From contig JAWKXO010000005.1 in NCBI GenBank assembly GCA_041396985.1, forward strand, positions 124,001-188,000: a stretch of DNA of 64,000 nucleotides, in the 5' to 3' direction. Shown here in pieces: positions 8,243-16,065 of the stretch. This DNA comes from Emcibacteraceae bacterium (GTDB taxonomy: Bacteria > Pseudomonadota > Alphaproteobacteria > Sphingomonadales > Emcibacteraceae). Each line of letters starts with the position of its first letter. Positions within the stretch are counted from its first letter, which is position 1. A program made the translations under genes and the position numbers. Below the pieces are notes generated by a model, which saw only the letters and a program-made list of their open reading frames with translations, was not told where the DNA came from and did no database searches.

Positions 8243-8815
8243 TTACCAATTTCGGATGAGCGAAAGAAAACCGCTTCCCCATTCATTGCGAAGAGTAATT
8301 TTTGTTTTTGCCATTTCGGTTTTTTCATCACCATCATCACCAAAATAGGTAATTTTAATATTTAGCGGATGATCATTATTAATAGTAACCCTGTTTAAAT
8401 AGAGGGTGTAATAACCACTTTCATGATAGTAATGCCCATATTTAAGAGTATATTCGTGAAAAGTATCTCCCATTAATTCATCTTTTAGGATCACCCCGTC
8501 TTGAAGATTGGCTATCTGACTATAATCAAGATCAAATAAAATATCCTGATCAATATTGGCGGAAATTGCCCTTAGCCTATCTGGATCATCAAGGATAACA
8601 TGGGCCATGATCGAATATGGTGGCTGCTCACTTATTTTTCCAACCAAATAATAAATACGGTCGTATGAATAGCCTTCGTTATAAGCATTAAAAAATTTTA
8701 TTTTTTTATTTTCTGCCGTATTTTCAAAAGATATATCATGATATTCAACAATACGAAAATCATTATAAAAAATGATCAGCCCGATTAATATAAGAAGGAT
8801 ATAGCGTTTTTTCAT
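8243..8815 (-). CDS. Exported or membrane-anchored protein, tandem paralogue A
   Basis: The protein has 190 residues and is the first gene of a two-gene leftward operon; AGGAGAG lies just before ATG 8815. The N-terminal hydrophobic segment (MKKRYILLILIGLIIFY) anchors or exports it. The remainder is collinear with the protein at 7651-8220, with identity that I judge near 45 percent by eye, so the pair arose by tandem duplication. The most constant blocks are HVILDDPDRL and the DQDILFDLDYSQI segment. Both genes are AT-rich compared with the core genes later in the window. Confidence 0.75.
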   Translation of the reverse strand: MKKRYILLILIGLIIFYNDFRIVEYHDISFENTAENKKIKFFNAYNEGYSYDRIYYLVGKISEQPPYSIMAHVILDDPDRLRAISANIDQDILFDLDYSQIANLQDGVILKDELMGDTFHEYTLKYGHYYHESGYYTLYLNRVTINNDHPLNIKITYFGDDGDEKTEMAKTKITLRNEWGSGFLSLIRNW

Positions 8816-8952
8816 TCGTCTCTCCTATAAAGAGTATAAAAAAACGAATAAAATGAATGTCAAGCAGAAATTATAGTAAAATCAAGAAAATGTACTATTT
8901 ATGTTCCGGTGAAAAAATGCTCGACTCTTTAATGTAAGAGCACTAAAATAAA

Positions 8953-8992
8953 AAGGCTGAGACACGTTTTGCAGAACTTACGCCTCAGCCTT
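8953..8992 (-). ncRNA. Orphan terminator-like hairpin, possible small RNA 3' end
   Basis: AAGGCTGAG (8953-8961) pairs perfectly with CTCAGCCTT (8984-8992) around a 22-base loop. On the minus strand the stem runs into TTTTTATTTT, the form of an intrinsic terminator, but no minus-strand gene ends here. Possible explanations are a short leftward RNA starting near 9000-9080 or a roadblock protecting the downstream operon promoter. Confidence 0.35.
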
Positions 8993-9081
8993 GTAGAATC
9001 ATTTGTTCGATAATTCTATGATATTATCCTACAATGTGCAAGAACTAAAGGTAACGCCCCACTTTTAGAAGGAGCTTTTAA

Positions 9082-9273
9082 ATGAAGCAACCATCTAGAA
9101 AAATGACGGCTTCCGTTGTTCGTAAGATAAAAATTCTACTTGCATCAGAAAAATATCACCAACATCAGATAGCCGCCATTGTAGAAGTTAATCCCGGCCG
9201 AGTATCTGAGACGAAGCACGGCAAATGGGATTGGTTACTTAATATAGAAGATAGACAACAAAGTCTAATATAA
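9082..9273 (+). CDS. Small helix-turn-helix DNA-binding protein
   Basis: The protein has 63 residues. HQHQIAAIVEVNPGRVSETKHGKW has the shape of a helix-turn-helix in which IAAIVEVN is the positioning helix and PGRVSETKHGK the recognition helix, as in small phage, plasmid and chromosomal regulators carrying the N-x-GR-[IV]-SE motif. AGAAGGAGC lies at good distance before ATG 9082. An own terminator follows, so it is a single-gene unit. It sits between a paralogue pair and a prophage scar and may itself be a phage leftover. The target is unknown. Confidence 0.7.
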   Translation: MKQPSRKMTASVVRKIKILLASEKYHQHQIAAIVEVNPGRVSETKHGKWDWLLNIEDRQQSLI

Positions 9274-9288
9274 TATTAAGCAACCGTG

Positions 9289-9321
9289 AATCGCCCCTGA
9301 AAAGGGGCGATTTTACTTTTA
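9289..9321 (+). terminator. Rho-independent terminator of the small HTH gene
   Basis: AATCGCCCC (9289-9297) pairs with GGGGCGATT (9304-9312) around a 6-base loop and is followed by TTACTTTT. It lies 16 bases after the stop codon. Confidence 0.85.
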
Positions 9322-9399
9322 TATCATGTTAATTAAACTGTATTATTAGCATAATATAAAGATCTATTTTATGGAAGTGGTGGCTTTGATTGGGTTTTG

Positions 9400-10004
9400 T
9401 CAGACATAATGTTTATAATTGTTGATATAATCGCTGATCTTTCCTTTACCGGCTTCGGTGTTCCAGTATTTTTTCCAGTAATCGGCCTGCCCATGCAGTG
9501 TGGCGGGGAGAGCCTCCGGCGCGCGGTAATAGTTTAATCTTGCCGCCGCGACGCCGTAAGCCAGGTTCATCGTCAGGTTTTCGGATAGCGTTAAAGTGGG
9601 TATCTGGAAAAAATCCAGCTTTGCCCGTAGCTCCGGTCGAAATTTCAGGAAATGATCGTAAAGATCAAAAAGCGTTGCCGGTTCGATCTGAAAATATCGG
9701 TATTGGCCGAAGTGGAAAGGCTTGGCACTTTGACCCAGATTTCGCATCTGCGGCTGCCCGAACTGGCATTGGTGACAAATTCCACCACTTCGCAGGCGAT
9801 CTGCGTTGAGCCGGCGCTGTCGGTGCTGAAGCGAATATCGCCGCCGCCGTTAAGGGCACTGTTGCTGTCGGCGTCGACGATTTCCGCGTCAAGCATATCA
9901 AGGGTGATCAATACCGGAAAGTTGCTGTGGGAACCGGACCCGGCCACCTTTGATGATTGAATGGTGATTTTCTGTTTACGGCCCCAGCCGGTTGGAAATG
10001 CCAT
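9400..10004 (-). pseudogene. Prophage deletion scar: 5' part of a DUF2341 protein gene joined to the 3' part of a phage lytic/structural gene
   Basis: Two unrelated coding fragments meet in different frames. From ATG 10004, preceded by AGGAGGAG, about 100 codons encode the N-terminal part of a DUF2341 domain (GWGRKQKITIQSSKVAGSG, FPVLITLDML, CEIWVKVPSL), which should continue for hundreds of residues but leaves its family near 9706. The other frame then encodes the C-terminal 95 residues of a different phage-associated protein (YFQIEPATLFDLYDHFLKF, NLAYGVAAARLNYYRAPE, YWKKYWNT) that I recall from phage gene clusters as lysozyme-like with an N-terminal catalytic part missing here. The simplest reading is a deletion that removed most of a prophage and fused two of its genes. 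Confidence 0.65.
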
Positions 10005-10163
10005 TGGCTCCTCCTCTTATAAATATGAAAGTGAAATGATATGGTGACTGGCCGCACAGAATAGCCCGACAACAAAATTGTGACGGGTAAAAAATTGAAC
10101 TGATCCTGAAACTATTGTATGCTTTTAGGCAGAAATGACCGGACAGTCTGGAAAGAAAAATCT

Positions 10164-10310
10164 ATGAACGCGACCAGAATAACCATTATAGCCACGATCG
10201 CTGTGCTGGCCCTGCTTGTCTATGCCTTATTTCAGATGGATCAGGCCGCGAATGAAAAGGTTGCCCCGCCGCCGGAACGTGTGGTCATCCCTTCTGACGG
10301 ACTTCAATAA
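10164..10310 (+). CDS. Small single-pass membrane protein
   Basis: The product has 48 residues from ATG 10164; a longer frame from 10119 lacks a ribosome site, whereas GGAAAG precedes 10164. A membrane helix (TIIATIAVLALLVYALF) is followed by a Pro-rich periplasmic tail with ERVVIPSDG. No family is recognised. It lies alone between the prophage scar and a convergent membrane protein gene. Confidence 0.5.
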   Translation: MNATRITIIATIAVLALLVYALFQMDQAANEKVAPPPERVVIPSDGLQ

Positions 10311-10363
10311 CCACCCATTCCTGAAATTTACGCACAGACCCCGAATAGTGATAAATCGTCATA

Positions 10364-10384
10364 GCGGGTCCCGATAAAGTCAAG
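10364..10384 (+). repeat. Short dispersed repeat, copy 2
   Basis: GCGGGTCCCG followed by ATAAAGTCAAG matches 1353-1373 at 19 of 21 bases, same orientation, about 9 kb away. The prophage scar ends 360 bases upstream. Confidence 0.4.
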
Positions 10385-10422
10385 AGGAAAATTTATTTTT
10401 TTAAACGGCGGCTTTTTGTCGA

Positions 10423-10827
10423 CTAATTTCCCGGTTTATAAACCAGCGCCGCAACAGCCCCGCCAATCATATAAATCACAATAGTGGCAACCACCTGCGT
10501 AATCAGTGCCGTCATGTCGAAGGGAAGCGCGCTGTAGCTGACCAGAATGGTTCCCGAAATCATCACACCGAAACAGGCACCAAAGCGAATCCCTTCCATT
10601 ATGCCGCCACCCTCGCGGCCTTTGACAAAAAAATAGCAGAAAACAATTGTTGTAATCAGATAACCGATCAGCATCCATGGCATCATTGCGGCCATTTCCA
10701 TTTCACTGCGGCCAATGGCATAATAGCTGGCCATCTGCGCTCTTGTGGCCATATCGGTTATAATTCCAATTATCGCCATAACCACGTAAGACGCAATCAC
10801 CGTCAAAATAAAGCTTTTGTTGTTCAT
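10423..10827 (-). CDS. Four-helix membrane protein of unknown function
   Basis: The protein has 134 residues with four membrane helices: ILTVIASYVVMAIIGI, MLIGYLITTIVFCYFF, FGACFGVMISGTILV and VVATIVIYMIGGAVAALV. A glycine-rich loop (KGREGGGIMEGIRFGACFG) between helices 2 and 3 recalls small uncharacterised inner-membrane families (DUF1761/DUF2177-like), but the match is only in general pattern. GGGGTGAGAG precedes ATG 10827. No neighbour on the same strand suggests a role. Confidence 0.65.
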   Translation of the reverse strand: MNNKSFILTVIASYVVMAIIGIITDMATRAQMASYYAIGRSEMEMAAMMPWMLIGYLITTIVFCYFFVKGREGGGIMEGIRFGACFGVMISGTILVSYSALPFDMTALITQVVATIVIYMIGGAVAALVYKPGN

Positions 10828-10942
10828 CTCTCACCCCTATTGAAAAATTTTTGGTACACTATCCTATCATAAAATTACCGATTTTCATATAGGACGCCAT
10901 TCTGCCATTTTAAATTAAAAATAATTACTGTATTATCGCACC

Positions 10943-11875
10943 ATGAGCTCAACGGTGAAAAAAATTTCCAGCCGTCTGTTTGTCGGCATTTATGTTCTTT
11001 ATGGCTATGCCAGCTATTATCTGCGGCGGCTCAGCTATAAAAAGGTGAGTATTGGCCTTTTCCTTATATTCGTGATAGCCGGGGTTAGTCTTAAACTCAT
11101 CAACCGGCCGAGACTGACCGGGAATGATGCCTTAAACAACGCCTATGATGCCCAGAACCGTGGCCGCATCCACGAAGCCCATAAACATTTTGAGCAGGCC
11201 TACACCCTTTTTGAAAAAGATAAAAATGGCCGTGGCATGCTCCTGAGCCTAAACCGCCTTGCCGAAATGGATCTGGCCATCAATGACCATAACGAAGCCA
11301 TATATCATTATGACACTGCCCTGCGTCTTAGCAAAAAGCTTAATTACCTGCCCGGGCAGATCACATATCTTAGCAAACTTGGCGATACCAAGCTGCGCAC
11401 CCGCCGCATTAAGGATGCGCGGGTTTATTATAATGATGCCATAAAAATCGCCGCTGATATAGATGCCTATTTTGATGTCGCGGCACTCTATACCAAAATC
11501 GGCAACCTTGAACGCGACTATGGTGATGTGGCGGCAGCCCGCAGCGCTTATGACCAGGCCGGGACAATTTATGGCATCCATACCAATAATAAGGGCGAAG
11601 CAACACTGACATGGAATGTTGCCGCACTTGAAAACAAGCTGAATGATTATGAGAATGCGCAACTTGCCTATGGCCGCGCCCGCGACCTGTTCAAACTTTC
11701 CGGTGATGTTTTTAATGAGGCCACTGTGGTAAAGCACCTTGCCCGGCTCGAAAAAAATAACGGAAAAACCGATGAGGCCGCCAAACTTTATAACGAAGCC
11801 GCCACCCTTTATACCTCAATTGGCAGTAAAAAAGCCCTCGCCGATTTAAAAAGCGAAGCAGAACAGCTGCTCTGA
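10943..11875 (+). CDS. Membrane-anchored TPR protein
   Basis: The protein has 310 residues. A cytoplasmic N-terminus is followed by one membrane helix (IGLFLIFVIAGVSL) and about 230 residues of tetratricopeptide repeats. Repeat boundaries are visible in ALNNAYDAQNRGRIHEAHKHF, LAINDHNEAIYHYDTAL, RRIKDARVYYNDA, DVAAARSAYDQAG, YENAQLAYGRARD and GKTDEAAKLYNEA. TPR arrays mediate protein contacts, so a scaffold role in the periplasm is likely; the partner is unknown. Its TGA is directly followed by the stop of the convergent gene at 11876, with no room for a terminator. Confidence 0.8.
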   Translation: MSSTVKKISSRLFVGIYVLYGYASYYLRRLSYKKVSIGLFLIFVIAGVSLKLINRPRLTGNDALNNAYDAQNRGRIHEAHKHFEQAYTLFEKDKNGRGMLLSLNRLAEMDLAINDHNEAIYHYDTALRLSKKLNYLPGQITYLSKLGDTKLRTRRIKDARVYYNDAIKIAADIDAYFDVAALYTKIGNLERDYGDVAAARSAYDQAGTIYGIHTNNKGEATLTWNVAALENKLNDYENAQLAYGRARDLFKLSGDVFNEATVVKHLARLEKNNGKTDEAAKLYNEAATLYTSIGSKKALADLKSEAEQLL

Positions 11876-12313
11876 CTATTTCGTCATCAGCGCTTCCATC
11901 AGTTTTCTGACATCAAGCTGCCGGGCCACGCCGCTAATGCTGCCCGCAATACTCGGATCACTTAAAATTTCCCGCCCTGTAACCTCGACATAGGACCTTA
12001 TGCTTTGCTCAAGGGCAGCCGGTCCTTCATTCTTAACCGCATTTTTAAGCTGGCTGTTGCATTTCTCATACATGAAACTTTCCACCAGGCGCGCCATATC
12101 CTGATCGGCCCCGGTCCTGACCGCATCACTTAAATGGGCCATATTGTTCAGTGACGGATGATTGCTCAAAGATGTAAAAACCCATTTGGTCATGATATCC
12201 TTATCTGCGGCTGTTGTATTGCTGATCAGGCATTGCGATAATGCCGATGCATATTGCCCGGCATGGGCAGTCCCTGAAAATCCTAGAATGATCAGAAAAA
12301 GTAATTTTTTCAT
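11876..12313 (-). CDS. Periplasmic protein of unknown function
   Basis: The protein has 145 residues from ATG 12313. A signal peptide (MKKLLFLIILGFSGTAHA) is cleaved after AHA. The mature part is helical, with two cysteines (SQCLISN and YEKCNSQ) that could form a disulfide, and polar helices. No family is recognised. The upstream ATG 12340 would place nine residues before a perfect signal peptide, so 12313 is preferred. It converges with the TPR gene with no intergenic base. Confidence 0.7.
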   Translation of the reverse strand: MKKLLFLIILGFSGTAHAGQYASALSQCLISNTTAADKDIMTKWVFTSLSNHPSLNNMAHLSDAVRTGADQDMARLVESFMYEKCNSQLKNAVKNEGPAALEQSIRSYVEVTGREILSDPSIAGSISGVARQLDVRKLMEALMTK

Positions 12314-12398
12314 GTTTACGCCTTTTATTATTTGCAACATATTTCCTTTATCGTAGCATATGGCTCAAAATAAGGCAGCGGCAAGAACGATTTACCCC

Positions 12399-12806
12399 AT
12401 GGAAATTTCAATATTTGATATTAAAGACCAGGACGAAGTCATAGAACTTTGGCGGGACTGCGGCCTTCTCAGAGCACAGAACGATCCCTATGACGATATA
12501 AAGCGGAAAATAAACCATAGTCCCGAACTCTTCTTTGTCGGGCGAAAGGACGGCAAAATAATCGCCAGTGTTATGGCCGGATACGAAGGGCGCCGTGGCT
12601 GGATCAATTTGTTGGGCGTTGCCCCGTCCGCACAAAAATCAGGATTTGGCCGGGAAATCATGGATTTTGCCGAAAAGAAACTTGGTGAACTCGGCTGCGT
12701 GAAAGTCAATCTGCAAATCAGACACACAAATGAACAGGCCATAAATTTTTATCAAAGCCTTGGTTACGAAGAAGATCATGTCTTCAGTATGGGGAAACGT
12801 CTGTAA
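12399..12806 (+). CDS. ypeA: YpeA-type GNAT acetyltransferase
   Basis: The product has 135 residues from ATG 12399. It matches E. coli YpeA along its length: EISIFDIKDQDEVIELW, a short DCGLL-x-x-x-NDP segment, KINH-x-x-x-LF, VMAGYEGRRGWINLLGV, then the acetyl-CoA loop (SAQKSGFGREIM) and QAINFYQSLGYEEDHVFSMGKRL. The family transfers an acetyl group from acetyl-CoA to an unknown acceptor. An in-frame ATG at 12360 would add 13 residues absent from YpeA, and neither start has a strong ribosome site; 12399 is chosen by homology. Confidence 0.8.
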   Translation: MEISIFDIKDQDEVIELWRDCGLLRAQNDPYDDIKRKINHSPELFFVGRKDGKIIASVMAGYEGRRGWINLLGVAPSAQKSGFGREIMDFAEKKLGELGCVKVNLQIRHTNEQAINFYQSLGYEEDHVFSMGKRL

Positions 12807-13034
12807 GTTTTCATAAGAATGGTGAATATTACACAAATATTACAACTTTATAAACTTAAAAGTGTATTTGTTATTTCAGCCTAATTTGACATAATCTATT
12901 TTATCAATAAGAACTGCCGAATATTAGCATTATATAATAAGGATCCCTTATGTAAATTTTTAAATAAATTTTAACCATCAAAACTTATACTATGAATAGT
13001 AGTGGTAATTTGAAATTTACATGGGACAAGGCAA

Positions 13035-13481
13035 ATGACTATTTCCAGACGTAATTTAAAAATCCTGTTGGTCAGTTTTCTGACTGTTGGTTTTGCTGAA
13101 AGCGGCCATTCTGAAAGCGATTTAATAGCTTCCGCTTCGACTATTCCTTCATACAAATCAGTAACAGGCAAATATGAACTTACAAAAGACATATACTTCA
13201 AGGCACTATATACATTTGAGGAACACCGGCAAAATCTGAAACATATTGTTTATGATGCCGAAAATGGTGATATCGAGGCACAATACAGATTAGGACTTGT
13301 CTATCAGAATGGCTATGGTGTGACAAAAAGCGATGTTGTTGCCCTGATGTGGTACACCATATCAACAAAGAATGGATTTAAGACGGCAGGTCAGGACAAA
13401 ACATACACCGAAAATTACATGGCACAGGATCAGATCAATCTGGCCCGTCAGATGGCTGAACTTTGGCTTTCTAAACACTAA
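13035..13481 (+). CDS. Small exported Sel1-like repeat protein
   Basis: The protein has 148 residues. An N-terminal hydrophobic segment after SRRN (LKILLVSFLTVGFAESGHS) looks like a signal peptide. Near residue 77 there is one clear Sel1 repeat (GDIEAQYRLGLVYQNGYGV followed by ALMWYTIS). Sel1 repeats are TPR-like helical pairs used for protein contacts. This is one of four Sel1-type proteins in the window (also 20817, 22733 and 54656) and the only one with a single repeat. The 228 bases before it are AT-rich without a clear promoter. Confidence 0.7.
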   Translation: MTISRRNLKILLVSFLTVGFAESGHSESDLIASASTIPSYKSVTGKYELTKDIYFKALYTFEEHRQNLKHIVYDAENGDIEAQYRLGLVYQNGYGVTKSDVVALMWYTISTKNGFKTAGQDKTYTENYMAQDQINLARQMAELWLSKH

Positions 13482-13518
13482 GCAGAATGATGAGGGTGTG
13501 ACTTGGGGGATGCCATGT

Positions 13519-13869
13519 TTAATGGTAGGTATCAATGTCAACAATAACGCCGCCTCGCCTTTTGGCTTCAACATCAAGCATATTGTGGTAAAACTCAATC
13601 TGCTCCTCAATATCCCTGCCTTTAATCAGTTTGCCGCGGCGTTGCCTCGCCTTGTTTAACGTCATAATAACGACCTTGTTACGCTCATACTGATTGCTTG
13701 ACCAATCAATAGTACGTTTACGCAGACAGGTCCCAAAAATCAGCCACATATAGCCGAGCTTGCCATCCAGCATATTCTCCGGCTCAAGTGCCTCACATTT
13801 ACGGCTGCGAATATCCCGTGCCATATATTCCAGAAATTGCCCACTTGGAAATCGATTGATCTTTATCAT
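13519..13869 (-). CDS. Conserved-looking basic protein of unknown function
   Basis: The product has 116 residues with no signal peptide or membrane helix. It is rich in Arg, Lys and Met, with MLDGKLGYMWLIFGTCLRKR in the middle and a helical, charged second half (NKARQRRGKLIKGRDIEEQIEF). AAAGGGCAAAG precedes ATG 13869. I recognise no family. Its convergent neighbour ends 37 bases away. About 245 AT-rich bases lie between it and the glycosyltransferase end with nothing I can identify. Confidence 0.5.
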   Translation of the reverse strand: MIKINRFPSGQFLEYMARDIRSRKCEALEPENMLDGKLGYMWLIFGTCLRKRTIDWSSNQYERNKVVIMTLNKARQRRGKLIKGRDIEEQIEFYHNMLDVEAKRRGGVIVDIDTYH

Positions 13870-14114
13870 ACTTTGCCCTTTACCTACTCTTCAAACTCTA
13901 CCACTCATCTTCTTATCCCGTGGTATTATCCCTTATTTTCTGCCGAAAACGCAAGTAGTTTAGGAAAGGTTAATATTTGATAAAATTTTAACTATATTTA
14001 TTAATAAATGGGTTAAGCTTTCTGCGATTTTTAAATTTAAGGAAAAAATCCTGATGAAATAGGTTAGGCTCTTATGCCTCTGTTTATTTCCGCGAATCCG
14101 TAAAATGGCACATT

Positions 14115-15152
14115 TTACTCTATGACTTTTTCTATGAGCGCATCGTAAAATGCCTTTAGGCGCGTCTTTAAATGATCGATCTTATAACTTTCCTGCGCAA
14201 CCTGCCGAGCCTTTGCACGCAATTCTTCCTTTTTCTTATCATTTGACAAAAGCTGGATAAGATTTTCTGAAACGCTGATACAGTCGCCGTCCTCGGAAAC
14301 CAGCGCCGTCACCCCATCAATCATAAACTCACGGCCGCCCCGCCCGGCAAAGCCGACAACCACGGCACCGCTGAACATGGCCTCAATCGACGGCAGCGCA
14401 AAGCCCTCGGGATAGCCACTCGCCAGAAATAGATCGGCCCGGCGAAAGGCGTCTGCAATTCCCGCTTCATCAAGTCCGTCTGCATAATGAAAACGCACCG
14501 CAGGATTTTTCCGTTCAACAATTTTTCTGATCGTTTCTATATCACGCGCATTTTTTCGTGGCAGACAAAGGACCGTATTTTTTTCGCGCAAAGCCGGGTC
14601 AGGGTAAAAAACCGTATCATCAACGGCATTGGATATAGTCACACAGTCCTCATCATTCATCGCCTTGATAGTGCGTGTTATATAATCGCTGCAGGAAATA
14701 ACATAATCATAGCCAAGGTCCCGATAGGACTTTTCCCGGTCCATTGGCTCAAGTCGGTTATGCAGAAATATCCAGCTCTGGGCAAACATGATTTTTATAG
14801 CATTTCTGAATTTAAGTGCATCATAGGGACAGAATTCTGATGCCACAACCACATCATTGTCCTTTAAATCAAACCCCGCATCCCTGATATTGAGGGCTTT
14901 AATATCCGGATAATATATATTTCCGTCAAATTTCCCCATCGCTATCACGTCCGCCTTAAACCCCAGCTCCCGCAAATATTTGACATGCTGATAGAAAACC
15001 TTAACTCCGCCAACGGCTTTTTTTCTGTCCCTGAAGCAGGATTTTAAATACCCAATTCCCCATCCCTGCAGCGATGCCCGAACAAACTGGCGCAGGGAAA
15101 ATTTCTGCCTGAAAATGTCCGGTATCAGATAATATATAGTGCCGATGTTCAT
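14115..15152 (-). CDS. Glycosyltransferase, GT4-like (GT-B fold)
   Basis: The protein has 345 residues. The N-terminal half starts with MNIGTIYYLIPDIF and has the acceptor-side glycine loop (AVGGVKVFYQHVKYLRELG). The C-terminal half carries the family 4 donor-binding motif: ADLFLASGYPEGFALPSIEAM, then VVVGFAGRGGREFMIDGVTA, where E-x-F-x-x-P-x-x-E-A is the EX7E-type signature. It should transfer a nucleotide-activated sugar to a surface glycan or lipid at the inner face of the membrane; donor and acceptor are not predictable. It stands alone, divergent from the HD-domain gene, so it is not part of a visible polysaccharide cluster. Confidence 0.85.
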   Translation of the reverse strand: MNIGTIYYLIPDIFRQKFSLRQFVRASLQGWGIGYLKSCFRDRKKAVGGVKVFYQHVKYLRELGFKADVIAMGKFDGNIYYPDIKALNIRDAGFDLKDNDVVVASEFCPYDALKFRNAIKIMFAQSWIFLHNRLEPMDREKSYRDLGYDYVISCSDYITRTIKAMNDEDCVTISNAVDDTVFYPDPALREKNTVLCLPRKNARDIETIRKIVERKNPAVRFHYADGLDEAGIADAFRRADLFLASGYPEGFALPSIEAMFSGAVVVGFAGRGGREFMIDGVTALVSEDGDCISVSENLIQLLSNDKKKEELRAKARQVAQESYKIDHLKTRLKAFYDALIEKVIE

Positions 15153-15260
15153 TTATCGCCTGTTCAAATGTGTTGTGCTTTTTCCGGTCCTAATTGACAG
15201 AACCACGATTATTATGGTCTTATATACACCATATCGGGGAGATATTAAGGGAGAAAATCA

Positions 15261-16061
15261 ATGGACAGACGTAAATTTCTTGCATTTGTCGGCGGTGCCA
15301 GTGCGCTTGCCGCCATGAACGCCAACCAAAAAGCCGATGCCCTTGAACAGGCCATGGGGCAGGAACTTGAGGAAAATCAGCTTGGGCGCCTTAGAAAATC
15401 GGCAATCTGCCGTGCATATGGCGCCGATAATAGCTGGGACCGTGGAACGGCCAACAATGCCAAATATCTGCATATGGGCGAAGATCCGCGCCTGCCAAAA
15501 ATGTCGGATAAACCGACCCTGCTTGAATTTTTTGATAAACGGATTGGCCATTCCAGCCATTTGCTGCAGTCGGCCCGGCTGGCAAAGCTTAACGGCCTGC
15601 CGGAAAAAATTGTTCTGGCCTGCCTGCTTCATGATATCAGCGTTATTGCCTATATCGCCGGGGATCATGGCTATTACGGTGCCGCCCTTGTCGCCCCTTA
15701 TGTTGATGAGGAGGTTTCATGGGCCATCAAATATCACCAGTCCTTACGTTTTATCCCGGATGAGGATGTCGGTTACCCCTATCCTGAAGCTTACATTCGC
15801 TATTTTGGTGAGGATTATAAGCCTGAGCCTTACATTTACAAAGATGCAGAATATGCACGAAACCATAAATGGTATATGACCGCACGGCAGATCTGCATTA
15901 ATGATGTTTACAGCTTTGATCCGAATGTGACCGTAAAGCTTGATGATTTTCATGACATCATTGGTCGTAACTGGCGCGATCCCGAAGAGGGTCTCGGTTT
16001 TGACAGCAGCCCGTCGGCCCATATGTGGCGAACGATGATTTATCCGAACAATAGCCTATAA
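15261..16061 (+). CDS. Exported (Tat-type signal) HD-domain protein
   Basis: The protein has 266 residues. It begins MDRRKFLAFVGGASALAAM, a twin-arginine signal with RR followed by a hydrophobic stretch, so it is probably exported folded. An HD-superfamily metal-binding fold follows: RIGHSSHLLQSARLAKLNG gives the first His, ACLLHDISVIAYIAGDHGYY the HD pair and a following His, and AIKYHQSLRF a later His. HD proteins are usually metal-dependent phosphohydrolases or, in the PhnZ branch, mixed-valent di-iron oxygenases. An exported HD protein is unusual and its substrate is unknown. AGGGAGA precedes ATG 15261. It converges with hutD at a 4-base gap. Confidence 0.75.
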   Translation: MDRRKFLAFVGGASALAAMNANQKADALEQAMGQELEENQLGRLRKSAICRAYGADNSWDRGTANNAKYLHMGEDPRLPKMSDKPTLLEFFDKRIGHSSHLLQSARLAKLNGLPEKIVLACLLHDISVIAYIAGDHGYYGAALVAPYVDEEVSWAIKYHQSLRFIPDEDVGYPYPEAYIRYFGEDYKPEPYIYKDAEYARNHKWYMTARQICINDVYSFDPNVTVKLDDFHDIIGRNWRDPEEGLGFDSSPSAHMWRTMIYPNNSL

Positions 16062-16065
16062 AAAA

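Noticed and set aside
366..10004. One intact prophage spanning the muramidase and the phage scar
   Set aside because: No capsid, terminase, portal or integrase gene lies between them, and most genes in between are ordinary chromosomal types; only relics are supported.
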